From Thiothrix eikelboomii (GTDB lineage: Bacteria > Pseudomonadota > Gammaproteobacteria > Thiotrichales > Thiotrichaceae), in NCBI RefSeq assembly GCF_900167255.1, contig NZ_FUYB01000004.1, positions 62,001 to 126,000 on the forward strand: a stretch of DNA of 64,000 nucleotides, given 5' to 3'. Numbering within the stretch: the stretch's first letter is position 1; each line of letters begins with the position of its first letter. The notes beneath the pieces are model-generated. The model ran no database searches. It was not told the DNA's origin and saw only the letters and a list, made by a program, of their open reading frames with translations. Of the stretch, positions 46,055 through 54,595 are shown in pieces. The position numbers and the translations under genes were made by a program.

Positions 46055-46102
46055 GTTTGCAATCGAGCAGTTCATGATCCATTGTAAGAATTATTACAAT
46101 CC

Positions 46103-47079
46103 ATGAGATTCTATAATCGTGAAGCTGAACAGCAGCAATTGCAGTTGTGGTCACAACAAGCGGCGGCTGGAAAGTCTAGCCTGACTTTAATGGTCGGGCG
46201 GCGACGGGTTGGCAAAACTGCTTTATTAGCCCAGACCTATCAAGGCTCAGCGCTGTATTTATTTGTGTCACGTAAAGCTGAGCCGTTGTTGTGTGAGGAG
46301 TTCACTGAGCAAATTCGTGGTCAACTCGCTATTCCAATTTTTGGGCAGCCGCGCCAATTCCGTGAAATACTAGAAATTTTATTTTAGTACGCACAAACGC
46401 AACCGTTAACTTTGATTTTGGATGAGTTTCAAGATCTGGCACGAGTGAATCCAGCAATCTTTTCCGAATTGCAACATTTGTGGGATCAGTACCGAGGGCG
46501 CTGTAAGCTGCATTTAATTTGTTGTGACTCATTATGTTTATTAATGACGCGCTTATTTCAAAATAGCAAAGAGCCTTTATTGGGTCGCGCTGATCATCGA
46601 ATTAATTTGCAGCCATTAAAACCCGCTTATATTGCCGCGCTATTAAAAGATACTGGGCGTTTTTCAGCAGAAAATTTATTGACTTGGTATACCTTTAGTG
46701 GCGGTGCCTAAATATTTAGAATGGTTAGCACAAACTGATTCATAGCAGGATTTATGGCTAGCTTTGATCAATGAATTTAGCTTAGTTATTGAAGAGGGGC
46801 GTTATCGCTTAGTTGAAGAATTTGGTTTCGTTCACAATTAGCTGCAACGGGTGAGTATAATATTATATTATCGGTAGTTGTTGGGAATCGGGTAATAAAA
46901 ATGAAATTGATCTGGTGGCGGTGAATGACTTGAGCAAAACAGCCTTGATTGCTGAAATTAAGCGCAACCCAGATAATTTACGTCTTAGTCAGTTAAAAAC
47001 TAAGGCACAACGCTTAGAGCAGCAGCTCAAAGCTTATGATATTCAGTATCGAGGCTTCTCATTAGCCGATTTGCTATAA
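46103..47079 (+). pseudogene. Broken AAA ATPase with C-terminal DUF234 nuclease domain
   Basis: The start MRFYNREAEQQQL is followed by a Walker A motif (GRRRVGKTAL). An in-frame TAG (46385-46387) interrupts the gene, and the same frame continues with Walker B (LILDEFQDLA). A frameshift near 46706 moves the next part (VPKYLEWLAQ), which then meets a stop. The C-terminus (NEIDLVAVNDLSKTALIAEIKRN), with PD-(D/E)xK-type residues, is in another frame and ends at 47079. Intact relatives are about 460 residues, while this stretch is about 325 codons, so a part of the middle is also missing. It is not functional as one protein. Confidence 0.85.
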
Positions 47080-47108
47080 TCTGCCCAAGCAAAACAACAA
47101 GGATTAGC

Positions 47109-49355
47109 ATGAACTACGACGGGATCGAGACTCTAGCTTTACAAACCTATACCGAAAAAGCCTACTTGGATTATTCCATGTATGTCATTTTGGATCGGGC
47201 TTTGCCCCACTTGGGCGATGGCTTGAAACCAGTGCAACGGCGGATTGTGTATGCGATGTCGGAGCTAGGTTTATCAGCGGCCTCCAAACATAAAAAATCG
47301 GCCCGCACGGTGGGGGATGTGCTGGGTAAATATCATCCGCATGGCGATTCAGCCTGTTATGAAGCGATGGTCTTGATGGCGCAACCGTTTTCGTATCGCT
47401 ACCCACTGGTGGATGGGCAAGGTAACTGGGGTTCACAGGATGATCCTAAATCCTTTGCCGCGATGCGCTATACCGAATCACGCCTGACACCCTATGCCAA
47501 AGTTTTGCTCCAGGAATTAGGGCAAGGTACCGTCGATTGGCAAGCGAATTTCGATGGCACACTCGAAGAGCCAGTGACCTTACCGGCGCGTCTACCCAAT
47601 GTGCTTTTAAATGGTGCAACGGGTATTGCCGTCGGGATGGCGACCGATATTCCACCGCATAATCTGCGTGAAGTGGTGAATGCTTGTCTGTATTTATTAG
47701 ATCATCCACAGGCCAGTTTGGGCGATGTATGCAAATTGATTCCTGCCCCGGATTTTCCGACAGAAGCAGAAATTATTACCCCAGCCGCTGAATTCTTAAG
47801 TCTTTATGAAAAAGGCACGGGTAGTTTCAAAATGCGGGCGCGCTATGAAATGGATGAAGGGGATTTGGTGATTACAGCCTTGCCTTATCAAGTATCTGGC
47901 TCAAAAATTTTGGAACAGATTGCCCAACAAATGCAGGCAAAAAAATTGCCACTGGTCGAAGATTTACGTGATGAATCTGATCATGAGCAACCCGTGCGCC
48001 TTATTATTGTACCGCGTTCAAACCGAGTGGATATTGAGCAACTGATGTCGCATTTATTTGCGAGCACGGATTTGGAAAAAAGCTATCGGGTTAATCTGAA
48101 TATGATTGGCTTGAATGGTCGCCCTCAAGTTAAGGATTTACGCCAAATCCTCAGTGAGTGGCTGCACTATCGCCGCCAAACCGTGACGCGCCGCTTGCAA
48201 TGGCGTTTGGATAAGGTTGAAAAACGTCTGCATTTATTAGCCGGTTTATTAGTTGCCTTCCTGAATTTAGATGAAGTGATTCGGATTATTCGTAGCGAAG
48301 ATGATCCCAAACCTAAATTAATCAAGCGTTTTGGCCTGACTGAGATACAAGCGGATTATATTCTTGACACCAAACTGCGGCAGTTAGCGCGTTTGGAAGA
48401 AATGAAAATTCGCGGTGAGCAAGCCGATTTGGCAAAAGAACGTGAAGACATTTTAACTTTGCTAGGTTCGGAGAAAAAACTCACGAGTCTGATACGCAAA
48501 GAGTTGAAGGAGGATGCGAAGCTCTATGGTGATGAACGGCGTTCGCCTTTAGTGGAGCGTGAGGCGGCTCAAGTTTTAGATGAAACCGCCCTTACACCCG
48601 CCGAGCCGATTACCGTGGTGTTATCGAAAATGGGCTGGATTCGAGCAGCGAAAGGCCATGATATTGAGCCAGAATCTTTAAGCTATAAACAAGGCGATGG
48701 CTTTTTATCCGCTGCTTATGGCCGATCTAATCAGCAATTGGTGCTGTTGGATAGTACCGGGCGTAGCTATTCTTTGCCTGCGAATGCCTTACCCTCTGCA
48801 CGTGGGCAGGGTGAACCGTTAACGGGAAAACTCAGTTTACCCACCGGGGCGCGGTTTATTTATAGCCTATTGGGCAAAGATAGCGATCAATATCTGCTGG
48901 CTTCCGCCGAGGGGTATGGCTTTATCTGCTCCTTAGCCGCCATGCAAAGCCGGAATAAAGCTGGGAAGCTGACTTTGACTGCGGGTGAACAAGTACCGAT
49001 TTTACCTCCTGTGGCTTTAGCGCAGTTGGAGACCGATTGGTTGGCTTTGGTTTCAAACTCGGGTTATTTGCTGTTGATTCGGGCTGCTGAATTGCCAAGC
49101 TTAACTAAAGGTAAAGGCAATAAGTTAATCAGTTTGAAAAAAGGAGGCTTAGGGATAGCCGATGAAGCTTTGGCTTGGGTGATTCGTCTCAGTCAAGGTG
49201 AGCAGTTAGTGATTCATGTCGATAATCGTAAAAAGCCTTTAGTGTTAAAAGACGCTGATTTAGCCGATTATCGCGGTGAGCGTGCTCAACGTGGCAAGTT
49301 ACTACCTAAAGGTTATCAGCAGGTAACGGCCTTAGCAACACAAGGCTCTCGGTAG
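47109..49355 (+). CDS. parC: DNA topoisomerase IV subunit A ParC
   Basis: This 748-residue subunit cuts and rejoins DNA to separate daughter chromosomes. The N-terminal domain has [18 protein letters not shown] and the catalytic Tyr in [11 protein letters not shown]. The C-terminal part is the beta-pinwheel DNA-wrapping domain, with a [19 protein letters not shown] blade. The length and the lack of a GyrA-box-like motif favour ParC over GyrA. It starts 29 bases after the broken ATPase gene. Confidence 0.94.
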   Translation: MNYDGIETLALQTYTEKAYLDYSMYVILDRALPHLGDGLKPVQRRIVYAMSELGLSAASKHKKSARTVGDVLGKYHPHGDSACYEAMVLMAQPFSYRYPLVDGQGNWGSQDDPKSFAAMRYTESRLTPYAKVLLQELGQGTVDWQANFDGTLEEPVTLPARLPNVLLNGATGIAVGMATDIPPHNLREVVNACLYLLDHPQASLGDVCKLIPAPDFPTEAEIITPAAEFLSLYEKGTGSFKMRARYEMDEGDLVITALPYQVSGSKILEQIAQQMQAKKLPLVEDLRDESDHEQPVRLIIVPRSNRVDIEQLMSHLFASTDLEKSYRVNLNMIGLNGRPQVKDLRQILSEWLHYRRQTVTRRLQWRLDKVEKRLHLLAGLLVAFLNLDEVIRIIRSEDDPKPKLIKRFGLTEIQADYILDTKLRQLARLEEMKIRGEQADLAKEREDILTLLGSEKKLTSLIRKELKEDAKLYGDERRSPLVEREAAQVLDETALTPAEPITVVLSKMGWIRAAKGHDIEPESLSYKQGDGFLSAAYGRSNQQLVLLDSTGRSYSLPANALPSARGQGEPLTGKLSLPTGARFIYSLLGKDSDQYLLASAEGYGFICSLAAMQSRNKAGKLTLTAGEQVPILPPVALAQLETDWLALVSNSGYLLLIRAAELPSLTKGKGNKLISLKKGGLGIADEALAWVIRLSQGEQLVIHVDNRKKPLVLKDADLADYRGERAQRGKLLPKGYQQVTALATQGSR

Positions 49356-49429
49356 TGGATACTTGCATCTCAGTTGAACTGACCTATGATTAGTTGCTAA
49401 CTAAAGTATTAAATGGAGGTATGACGAAG

Positions 49430-50317
49430 ATGATGCGAATCTTTTTATTAGCCCTCACCAACTTCGCGGTCATGACCGTGTTGTTTGTGACGATGAATGT
49501 GCTGGCAGCCTTATTCGGCATCAATATGTCGCGGGGCAGTATGACCAGTATGCTCGTGATGGCAATAGTATTTGGCTTTGGTGGCTCGTTTATTAGCCTA
49601 TTAATGTCCAAATGGATGGCGAAAAAAAGTATGGGGGTGCAGTTGATTGAGCAGCCCAGCAATAATCAAGAACGTTGGCTAGTCGAAACGGTGCGCCGCC
49701 AAGCGGAAAAAGTCGGTATTGGTATGCCTGAAGTGGGGATATTTTATTCACCCGATCCGAATGCATTTGCAACGGGGGCTAATAAAAATAATGCTTTAGT
49801 GGCAGTCAGCCAAGGTCTCTTACAAAATATGACCCCCGATGAGGTCGAAGCCGTGTTAGGGCATGAGATCGGGCATATTGCGAACGGGGATATGGTCACA
49901 CAAACCTTATTACAAGGGGTATTGAATACCTTTGTTTTCTTCTTTGCGCGTGTGATCGGTATGTTGATTGATGGTCTATTACGCGGGAATAATCAGGAAA
50001 ACAATGGGGTGGGAGTGGGCTATTTTATTGGCTCGATGATTGCTGAAATTCTATTAGGCTTCTTGGCGACGATCATTGTCATGTGGTTCTCACGTTATCG
50101 TGAATTTCGTGCCGATGAAGCAGGTGCTGAGTTAGCAGGGCGGCAAAAAATGATTGCTGCTTTACGGCGTTTGCAACAGGCGCATGGCGTTCATGAGCTA
50201 CCCGGTGAAATGGCTGCATTTGGGATTGCAGGTGGCTTAGGCTCTAGTTTTGGTAAATTGTTTATGACCCATCCTCCTTTGGAAGAACGGATTGCCGCTT
50301 TACAAAATGCCAGCTAA
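49430..50317 (+). CDS. htpX: Membrane zinc protease HtpX
   Basis: This 295-residue inner-membrane metalloprotease takes part in quality control of membrane proteins under heat or envelope stress. The zinc motif is GHEIGH, with a downstream Glu in FRADEAGAELAG. Four helices are predicted. ATG 49430 (MMRIFLLALTNFAVM) matches E. coli HtpX and has GGAGG 10 bases upstream. A start at 49421 would sit on the ribosome site. Confidence 0.95.
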   Translation: MMRIFLLALTNFAVMTVLFVTMNVLAALFGINMSRGSMTSMLVMAIVFGFGGSFISLLMSKWMAKKSMGVQLIEQPSNNQERWLVETVRRQAEKVGIGMPEVGIFYSPDPNAFATGANKNNALVAVSQGLLQNMTPDEVEAVLGHEIGHIANGDMVTQTLLQGVLNTFVFFFARVIGMLIDGLLRGNNQENNGVGVGYFIGSMIAEILLGFLATIIVMWFSRYREFRADEAGAELAGRQKMIAALRRLQQAHGVHELPGEMAAFGIAGGLGSSFGKLFMTHPPLEERIAALQNAS

Positions 50318-50343
50318 GCTTCGTTAATCGGGTCTATCCATTA

Positions 50344-50373
50344 AAGCCAAGAAAGTGAATACTTTCTTGGCTT
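50344..50373. terminator. Bidirectional hairpin between htpX and a convergent beta-barrel gene
   Basis: AAGCCAAGAAAGT (50344-50356) and ACTTTCTTGGCTT (50361-50373) form 13 perfect pairs with a 4-base loop. It sits between two converging stop codons (50317 and 50387) and probably ends both transcripts. There is no long T tract, but the stem's AT-rich ends can serve on both strands. Confidence 0.65.
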
Positions 50374-50386
50374 GACTCCACCTCAA

Positions 50387-50941
50387 TCAAAAGGTTGAAT
50401 AAGTGAGGCCTGCACTGTAATTGGTGCTATCTAAATCACCGCCTACGTATTCGACTTCACCGCGTAAACCGATATTCTCAGTCAGTTTGCTTTGTACACC
50501 CCCGCCTAACAGCATATCTGTTCCATCTGCTTTGGCGATGCCATCCGTGCGTGCTTCCCATGCGAGAAAGCCGAGCTTACCAAATAAATCAATATTATCT
50601 TTAAGTGAATGAATGGCCAGTGCAGAAGCACTTAAACCCGTTGATTCAACCTTAGTTCCATCGAGCTGAGAGCGGCCACTAAAGAGATTATGATAACCCC
50701 CTTCGAGGGCAAAATTTTCTAAAGGGCGATAGCCTACAAAGGTTTTCCAAGAGAAACAGTTCAGATCCATCTTATCGCAAGCATCAGCTGAATCACCGCC
50801 TAAAATGCCAAGGCCAGCACCGACATAAAAATTGACTGAACCATCTTTATAGGTATCTTCTGTATAAGAATAGTCATAGGCGAAGACACTACCTTGCGCC
50901 AAAAGCAGAGCGAGTGCACTGCCGAGTAAATACTTTTTCAT
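50387..50941 (-). CDS. Small outer-membrane beta-barrel protein
   Basis: This 184-residue protein has a signal peptide (MKKYLLGSALALLLAQGSVF, cut after FA). The mature part has about eight amphipathic strands (NFYVGAGLGILGG, ALEGGYHNLF, DLFGKLGFLAW, LRGEVEYVGG) and ends in a C-terminal Phe (SAGLTYSTF), as expected for an OmpA-like or opacity-type barrel. The function is unknown. A paralogue of the same layout lies just upstream at 51044-51709. Confidence 0.85.
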   Translation of the reverse strand: MKKYLLGSALALLLAQGSVFAYDYSYTEDTYKDGSVNFYVGAGLGILGGDSADACDKMDLNCFSWKTFVGYRPLENFALEGGYHNLFSGRSQLDGTKVESTGLSASALAIHSLKDNIDLFGKLGFLAWEARTDGIAKADGTDMLLGGGVQSKLTENIGLRGEVEYVGGDLDSTNYSAGLTYSTF

Positions 50942-50977
50942 GTTTTTCCCTGTGTGGTTTTATTATGGGGTAGGGAA

Positions 50978-51005
50978 GGGTGTTAGGCTGGGCGGCGTAA
51001 CACCC
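50978..51005 (-). terminator. Hairpin between the two beta-barrel genes
   Basis: GGGTGTTA (50978-50985) pairs with TAACACCC (50998-51005), eight perfect base pairs. On the minus strand it follows the upstream beta-barrel gene by 38 bases and precedes the downstream one by 36 bases. No T tract follows on the minus strand, so it may be a weak terminator or an RNA-processing or stability element. Confidence 0.45.
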
Positions 51006-51043
51006 TGGGTTTTTAATCGTTATTGGGTTTGGTTTTTAGGCTG

Positions 51044-51709
51044 TTATAAAGTGGAGAAGGTCGCACCTACCGATACAATACCCACGTCATGATCTTCGTC
51101 AGCCATGTCTTGGCGTTTGAAGTGTTCATATTCACCGCGAATACCCCAATTATCACTTACTTTGTAATTGGCACCGACCCCGAGTAATAGACTCGTACCC
51201 TCTTTTTCAGCAATATCGGTACCCTTACCGCTCTGACCTGAGACTGTATCGGTAATTTGAGCAGTCACGGTGGCTTCCGATTTCCACATCATTGCACCCG
51301 CTTTACCAAAGACTTCAAAATTATCGACCACTGGAACACTCGCGACTGCACTAATTCCAAAGCCACTGGCTTCCCCTTCTGCACTCGGATTAGTAATGGT
51401 GTATTGGCCCTTGGTATAAGAACCTGTCATGGTTTCTTCCATCGTACCTAGGCTGTAGTAGCCGCCTTCAACTGCAAACATATCGGTCAGTTTGTAACCG
51501 CCGTAAATTTTAAAGCCAGTTGAGCTGCAGCTTTCTGTATCATCCATCATGCAGTCTGTAGTCGCTTGGCCAACACTACCACCACCATACATAGTGCCGA
51601 CTTCCATACCTTCGCCCGAGCCACCTAATAGTGCGCCACCGCCTGCGAATGCACTACCTGTTGCCAGCATGATTGCTGCGAACAGAGAGAACCTAGAGAT
51701 TTTTTTCAT
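51044..51709 (-). CDS. Outer-membrane beta-barrel protein (paralogue of the gene at 50387)
   Basis: This 221-residue protein has a signal peptide (MKKISRFSLFAAIMLATGSAF) and then a glycine-rich linker and beta-barrel strands (FKIYGGYKLTDMFAVEGGYYSLG, FEVFGKAGAMMWKSEA, WGIRGEYEHFKR). It ends in Leu after a Phe. It shares the strand order and the GxGGxYxxxxx pattern with the 50387 gene. ATG 51709 is used, since a reading from 51730 places six extra residues before the signal peptide. The 233-base region upstream contains ATCAA, five bases, TTGAT at 51759-51773, an inverted repeat of unknown meaning. Confidence 0.85.
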   Translation of the reverse strand: MKKISRFSLFAAIMLATGSAFAGGGALLGGSGEGMEVGTMYGGGSVGQATTDCMMDDTESCSSTGFKIYGGYKLTDMFAVEGGYYSLGTMEETMTGSYTKGQYTITNPSAEGEASGFGISAVASVPVVDNFEVFGKAGAMMWKSEATVTAQITDTVSGQSGKGTDIAEKEGTSLLLGVGANYKVSDNWGIRGEYEHFKRQDMADEDHDVGIVSVGATFSTL

Positions 51710-51942
51710 GCTAGTTAACCCCATTTCCATTTATTTTTAATTATTGGTTAATGTCTATATCAAAATAATTGATGCTAGCAATTCTCAGTGGCTTTGCAGC
51801 AATTTGCAATCTTATGCAGGCTTGAAGGCGCTATTTTCCGATGAGTGGGGAGAGCCTCGTGGACTTGAAAAAAAGCTTGTGTGCGATTAAACCGCCTGTC
51901 TGTTTTTAAGCAACTCAACAGGCCTTAATCAGTCGTGATGGT

Positions 51943-52221
51943 TTATTGGCAAGCGGGGCAAGTACCTGTGCCACAGGTTGGAGCGGCGGGTGTGCTGGCT
52001 GCAGAGGCTGTTTCTTTAGTGGCTAAATTCTTTTGGTTATTAGTTTTAAAGTCAGTTTCATACCAGCCACCCCCGCCTAAACGGAAAGCCGCCGCCGTAA
52101 TTTTTTTGCCTAAACTGGCACTGTGGCAGTGTGGACAATCTGTTAATGGGGCATCACTCATTTTTTGCAGCGCTTCCATTTGATGGCCGCAAGAACTACA
52201 TTGATAAGCATAAATAGGCAT
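51943..52221 (-). CDS. FmdB-type zinc ribbon protein
   Basis: This 92-residue protein has an N-terminal zinc ribbon (MPIYAYQCSSCGHQMEAL...CPHCHSASLGKK) typical of FmdB/CxxC_CxxC regulatory proteins. Its C-terminal tail is Ala/Thr-rich and ends in a further Cys group (CGTGTCPACQ), which may bind a metal. The start is MPIYAYQC at 52221, with AGGAGA upstream. It is divergent from the short-chain dehydrogenase. A role as a small regulator is inferred. Confidence 0.85.
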   Translation of the reverse strand: MPIYAYQCSSCGHQMEALQKMSDAPLTDCPHCHSASLGKKITAAAFRLGGGGWYETDFKTNNQKNLATKETASAASTPAAPTCGTGTCPACQ

Positions 52222-52294
52222 AATCAGTTTCTCCTGATAGTCAAGTGCGGCAATAATAAGGATGCTCAGTATTAAATTCAAGAAGGAAGCGAAT

Positions 52295-53146
52295 ATGCGT
52301 AAAGTATTAGTCACCGGCTGTTCTAGTGGAATTGGTTATTGTGTCGCGAAAGGTTTACGTGAGCGGGGTTATCAGGTATTTGTGACCGCTCGCAAGCCAG
52401 CGGATATTCAAAGCTTAACCGCCGAGGGCTTTAAAGTGATTCCTTTGGAGCTGGCTGATCCGCAGAGCGTCCAAGATTGTGCCTATGAGTTAATGCTGCG
52501 CACAAACAACGAGTTGTATGCCATTTTCCATAATGCTGCTTATGGTCAGGCGGGAGCTGTGGAAGATTTGAGCCGTGCTGTCTTGGAGCAACAGTTTGCG
52601 GCGAATGTATTTGGCTGGCATCAACTCACTAACTTACTCTTACCGTTGATGCGGCATCAGGGTTATGGGCGGATTATTTATAATAGTTCGCTGCTGGGGT
52701 TTGTGGCTTTGCCGTTTCGAGGGGCTTATAACGCCAGCAAGCATGCGATTGAAGGTTTAGCGGATACTCTCCGCTTAGAGTTACAAGATACGGGTATTAA
52801 GATTTGTTTGATTGAACCAGGGCCGATCGAAAGTCGCTTTCGTGCTAATGCGCTCAAATCACTTCTAGACCATGTAGATATTGAAAAAAGCGTGCACCGC
52901 GATAAATATAAGGGTGCTATCAAGCGCTTAGAAAAACAAGGCCCAGCCGCGCCTTTTACCTTGCCCCCTGAAGCCGTATTAACCAAAGTGTTGCAGGCTT
53001 TAGAGGCTAAGCGGCCTAAAGCGCGTTATCGCGTGACTTTCCCTAGCAGTTTATTTGCTGTTTGTAAGCGGGTTTTACCCACGAGTCTTTTAGATAGGTT
53101 ATTGCTAGCTGTCTCCCATCAGGAAAATCAAGGAAGTGAATCATGA
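52295..53146 (+). CDS. Short-chain dehydrogenase/reductase
   Basis: This 283-residue oxidoreductase has an NAD(P)-binding Rossmann fold (VLVTGCSSGIGYCVAKG), the catalytic Tyr and Lys in YNASKHAIEG, and Ser in YNSSLLGFVAL. It looks like the classical SDR group with an extended C-terminal helix pair. The substrate is unknown. ATG 52295 has AAGGAAG upstream. The stop overlaps the next gene by 4 bases. Confidence 0.9.
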   Translation: MRKVLVTGCSSGIGYCVAKGLRERGYQVFVTARKPADIQSLTAEGFKVIPLELADPQSVQDCAYELMLRTNNELYAIFHNAAYGQAGAVEDLSRAVLEQQFAANVFGWHQLTNLLLPLMRHQGYGRIIYNSSLLGFVALPFRGAYNASKHAIEGLADTLRLELQDTGIKICLIEPGPIESRFRANALKSLLDHVDIEKSVHRDKYKGAIKRLEKQGPAAPFTLPPEAVLTKVLQALEAKRPKARYRVTFPSSLFAVCKRVLPTSLLDRLLLAVSHQENQGSES

Positions 53147-53565
53147 GCGATGTTTTAGAGTATTTATTTTTTACCAGAGCCATTGCCGACCAATTTGCTA
53201 AAGCTTTAGAGGAGCGGGGTTTGCCTTATCAAGAGGAAATTGAGGCCGTGCAAGCCGCGATTGTCTTTAAAGTTCCCGAAGAGGCGGCTATAAATGCTTG
53301 GGATGCCTTGGATGATTTATATGATGAACTCGCTATCGCGGATCAAGCTTTATTAGAGGTAAGTGTAGAGGACGAAATGGCTGGGAGTGCCGCCGGTATT
53401 TATCTGCAACTAGCGAATGGCCAACAGACTATTGCTCAGGTCGATCCTGATGTGGTAAATCGTATTCTCTCCGTTTTGAGTCTCAAAGAGTTTAATCAGT
53501 TCGTTGATACGCTCGTTAAAAGTGTTGAGCAGCCGGATGAATCAGCGATTTGTCAGCGCAGATAA
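53143..53565 (+). CDS. Small acidic hypothetical protein
   Basis: This 140-residue soluble protein is acidic (many Glu and Asp, as in DALDDLYDELAIAD) and has no signal peptide or known motif. Its start overlaps the short-chain dehydrogenase stop (ATGA), so translation is probably coupled. The composition resembles chromosomal neighbours rather than the AT-rich block further on. The function is unknown. Confidence 0.6.
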   Translation: MSDVLEYLFFTRAIADQFAKALEERGLPYQEEIEAVQAAIVFKVPEEAAINAWDALDDLYDELAIADQALLEVSVEDEMAGSAAGIYLQLANGQQTIAQVDPDVVNRILSVLSLKEFNQFVDTLVKSVEQPDESAICQRR

Positions 53566-53665
53566 AATCGTTATTTATTTTTTGATCAATATCTACTGTT
53601 ATTCATTAAAAAAATCGTAATCGAAGGCCGACTATTTTCTGAACTTAAGCTGAAACCCTGATCTA

Positions 53666-53671
53666 TATAAT
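53666..53671 (+). promoter_or_regulatory. Candidate -10 box of the caspase/TIR locus
   Basis: TATAAT at 53666-53671 is a perfect -10 hexamer in the AT-rich gap before the first caspase-like gene, 40 bases ahead of its chosen start at 53712. No good -35 lies at 16-18 bases (the bases there are ACTTAA), so activation by a regulator is possible. It would give a transcript starting near 53678. Confidence 0.4.
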
Positions 53672-53711
53672 AATTAGCGTGGGATTTATGGCTGGCCAGA
53701 GGAGAGTAGGT

Positions 53712-54512
53712 ATGGCTACGGGTATCGCAGTAAATATCGGTGTCAATTTTATTGATGCTAAGCATTACGGTTCAGATGGTGCTTTAAAGGGCTGTGTCAA
53801 TGATGCTAAAGCGATGCATGAACTCGCTTTAGGACAGGGGTTTAAAGGGCAGTTACTCCTCAATACAGAAGCTAATCGTACTCAGGTGATCCGAGCGATC
53901 AATCAAGCAGCTACGAGTTTGCAAGCAGGTGATTTATTTTTTATCTCTTATTCTGGACATGGCAGCCGCGTACCGGATAGCCACCGTGATGAAGATGACG
54001 GTATGGATGAGAGTTGGTGTTTGTATGATGCGCAATTAATAGATGATGAGCTGAATGCATTTTGGTCACGCTTTAAAGCGGGTGTGCGTATTCTGGTTGT
54101 TTCCGATAGTTGCCATAGCGGAACGATCACTAAACCCGGTGAGCCTGAACCTGTTTATACACAACAAATACCTCGATTTTTACCCTTGGAGCAAATGCAA
54201 AAGGCTTGGAAAGATAATGAGGCTTTTTATCAAGATTTGACGAGTGCTCTACCGCGTGCTGCTCCTGAGGTCAAAGCCAGTGTACGGTTGTTATCGGGTT
54301 GTCAGGATAACCAATATTCTTATGATGGCGATCAAAATGGCGCTTTTACCACGCAGTTATTGCAAGTGTGGAATGGTGGGCGTTTCCAAGGTAATTATCA
54401 ACAGTTCCACAAAAAAATTCTCATGCGGATGCCTGCGATTCAATCACCGAATCATTCAGTGATTGGTGCAAGTGATCCACAGTTTGACCAGCAAACTCCT
54501 TTTGAAATCTAG
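53712..54512 (+). CDS. Caspase-like protease (peptidase C14, type I metacaspase-like)
   Basis: This 266-residue soluble protein has the caspase fold. The catalytic His is 83 (FFISYSGHGSRV) and the catalytic Cys is 134 (VVSDSCHSG). It also has the acidic loop EDDGMDESWCLYD and a CQDNQYSYDGDQNGAFT segment in the small-subunit region. The N-terminus has the usual start (GVNFIDAKHYGSDGALKGCVNDAK). ATG 53712 with AGGAGA 6 bases upstream is preferred to ATG 53688 or GTG 53679. It is the first of five same-strand genes and may be the executioner protease. The target is unknown. Confidence 0.9.
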   Translation: MATGIAVNIGVNFIDAKHYGSDGALKGCVNDAKAMHELALGQGFKGQLLLNTEANRTQVIRAINQAATSLQAGDLFFISYSGHGSRVPDSHRDEDDGMDESWCLYDAQLIDDELNAFWSRFKAGVRILVVSDSCHSGTITKPGEPEPVYTQQIPRFLPLEQMQKAWKDNEAFYQDLTSALPRAAPEVKASVRLLSGCQDNQYSYDGDQNGAFTTQLLQVWNGGRFQGNYQQFHKKILMRMPAIQSPNHSVIGASDPQFDQQTPFEI

Positions 54513-54595
54513 TTTGGGTTTCTTAAATTAGCCAAGGATTGGCAGATACTCTTGATAGTTGATGCTTAACTTATCTATTTAGGCTGGGTGGTTTT

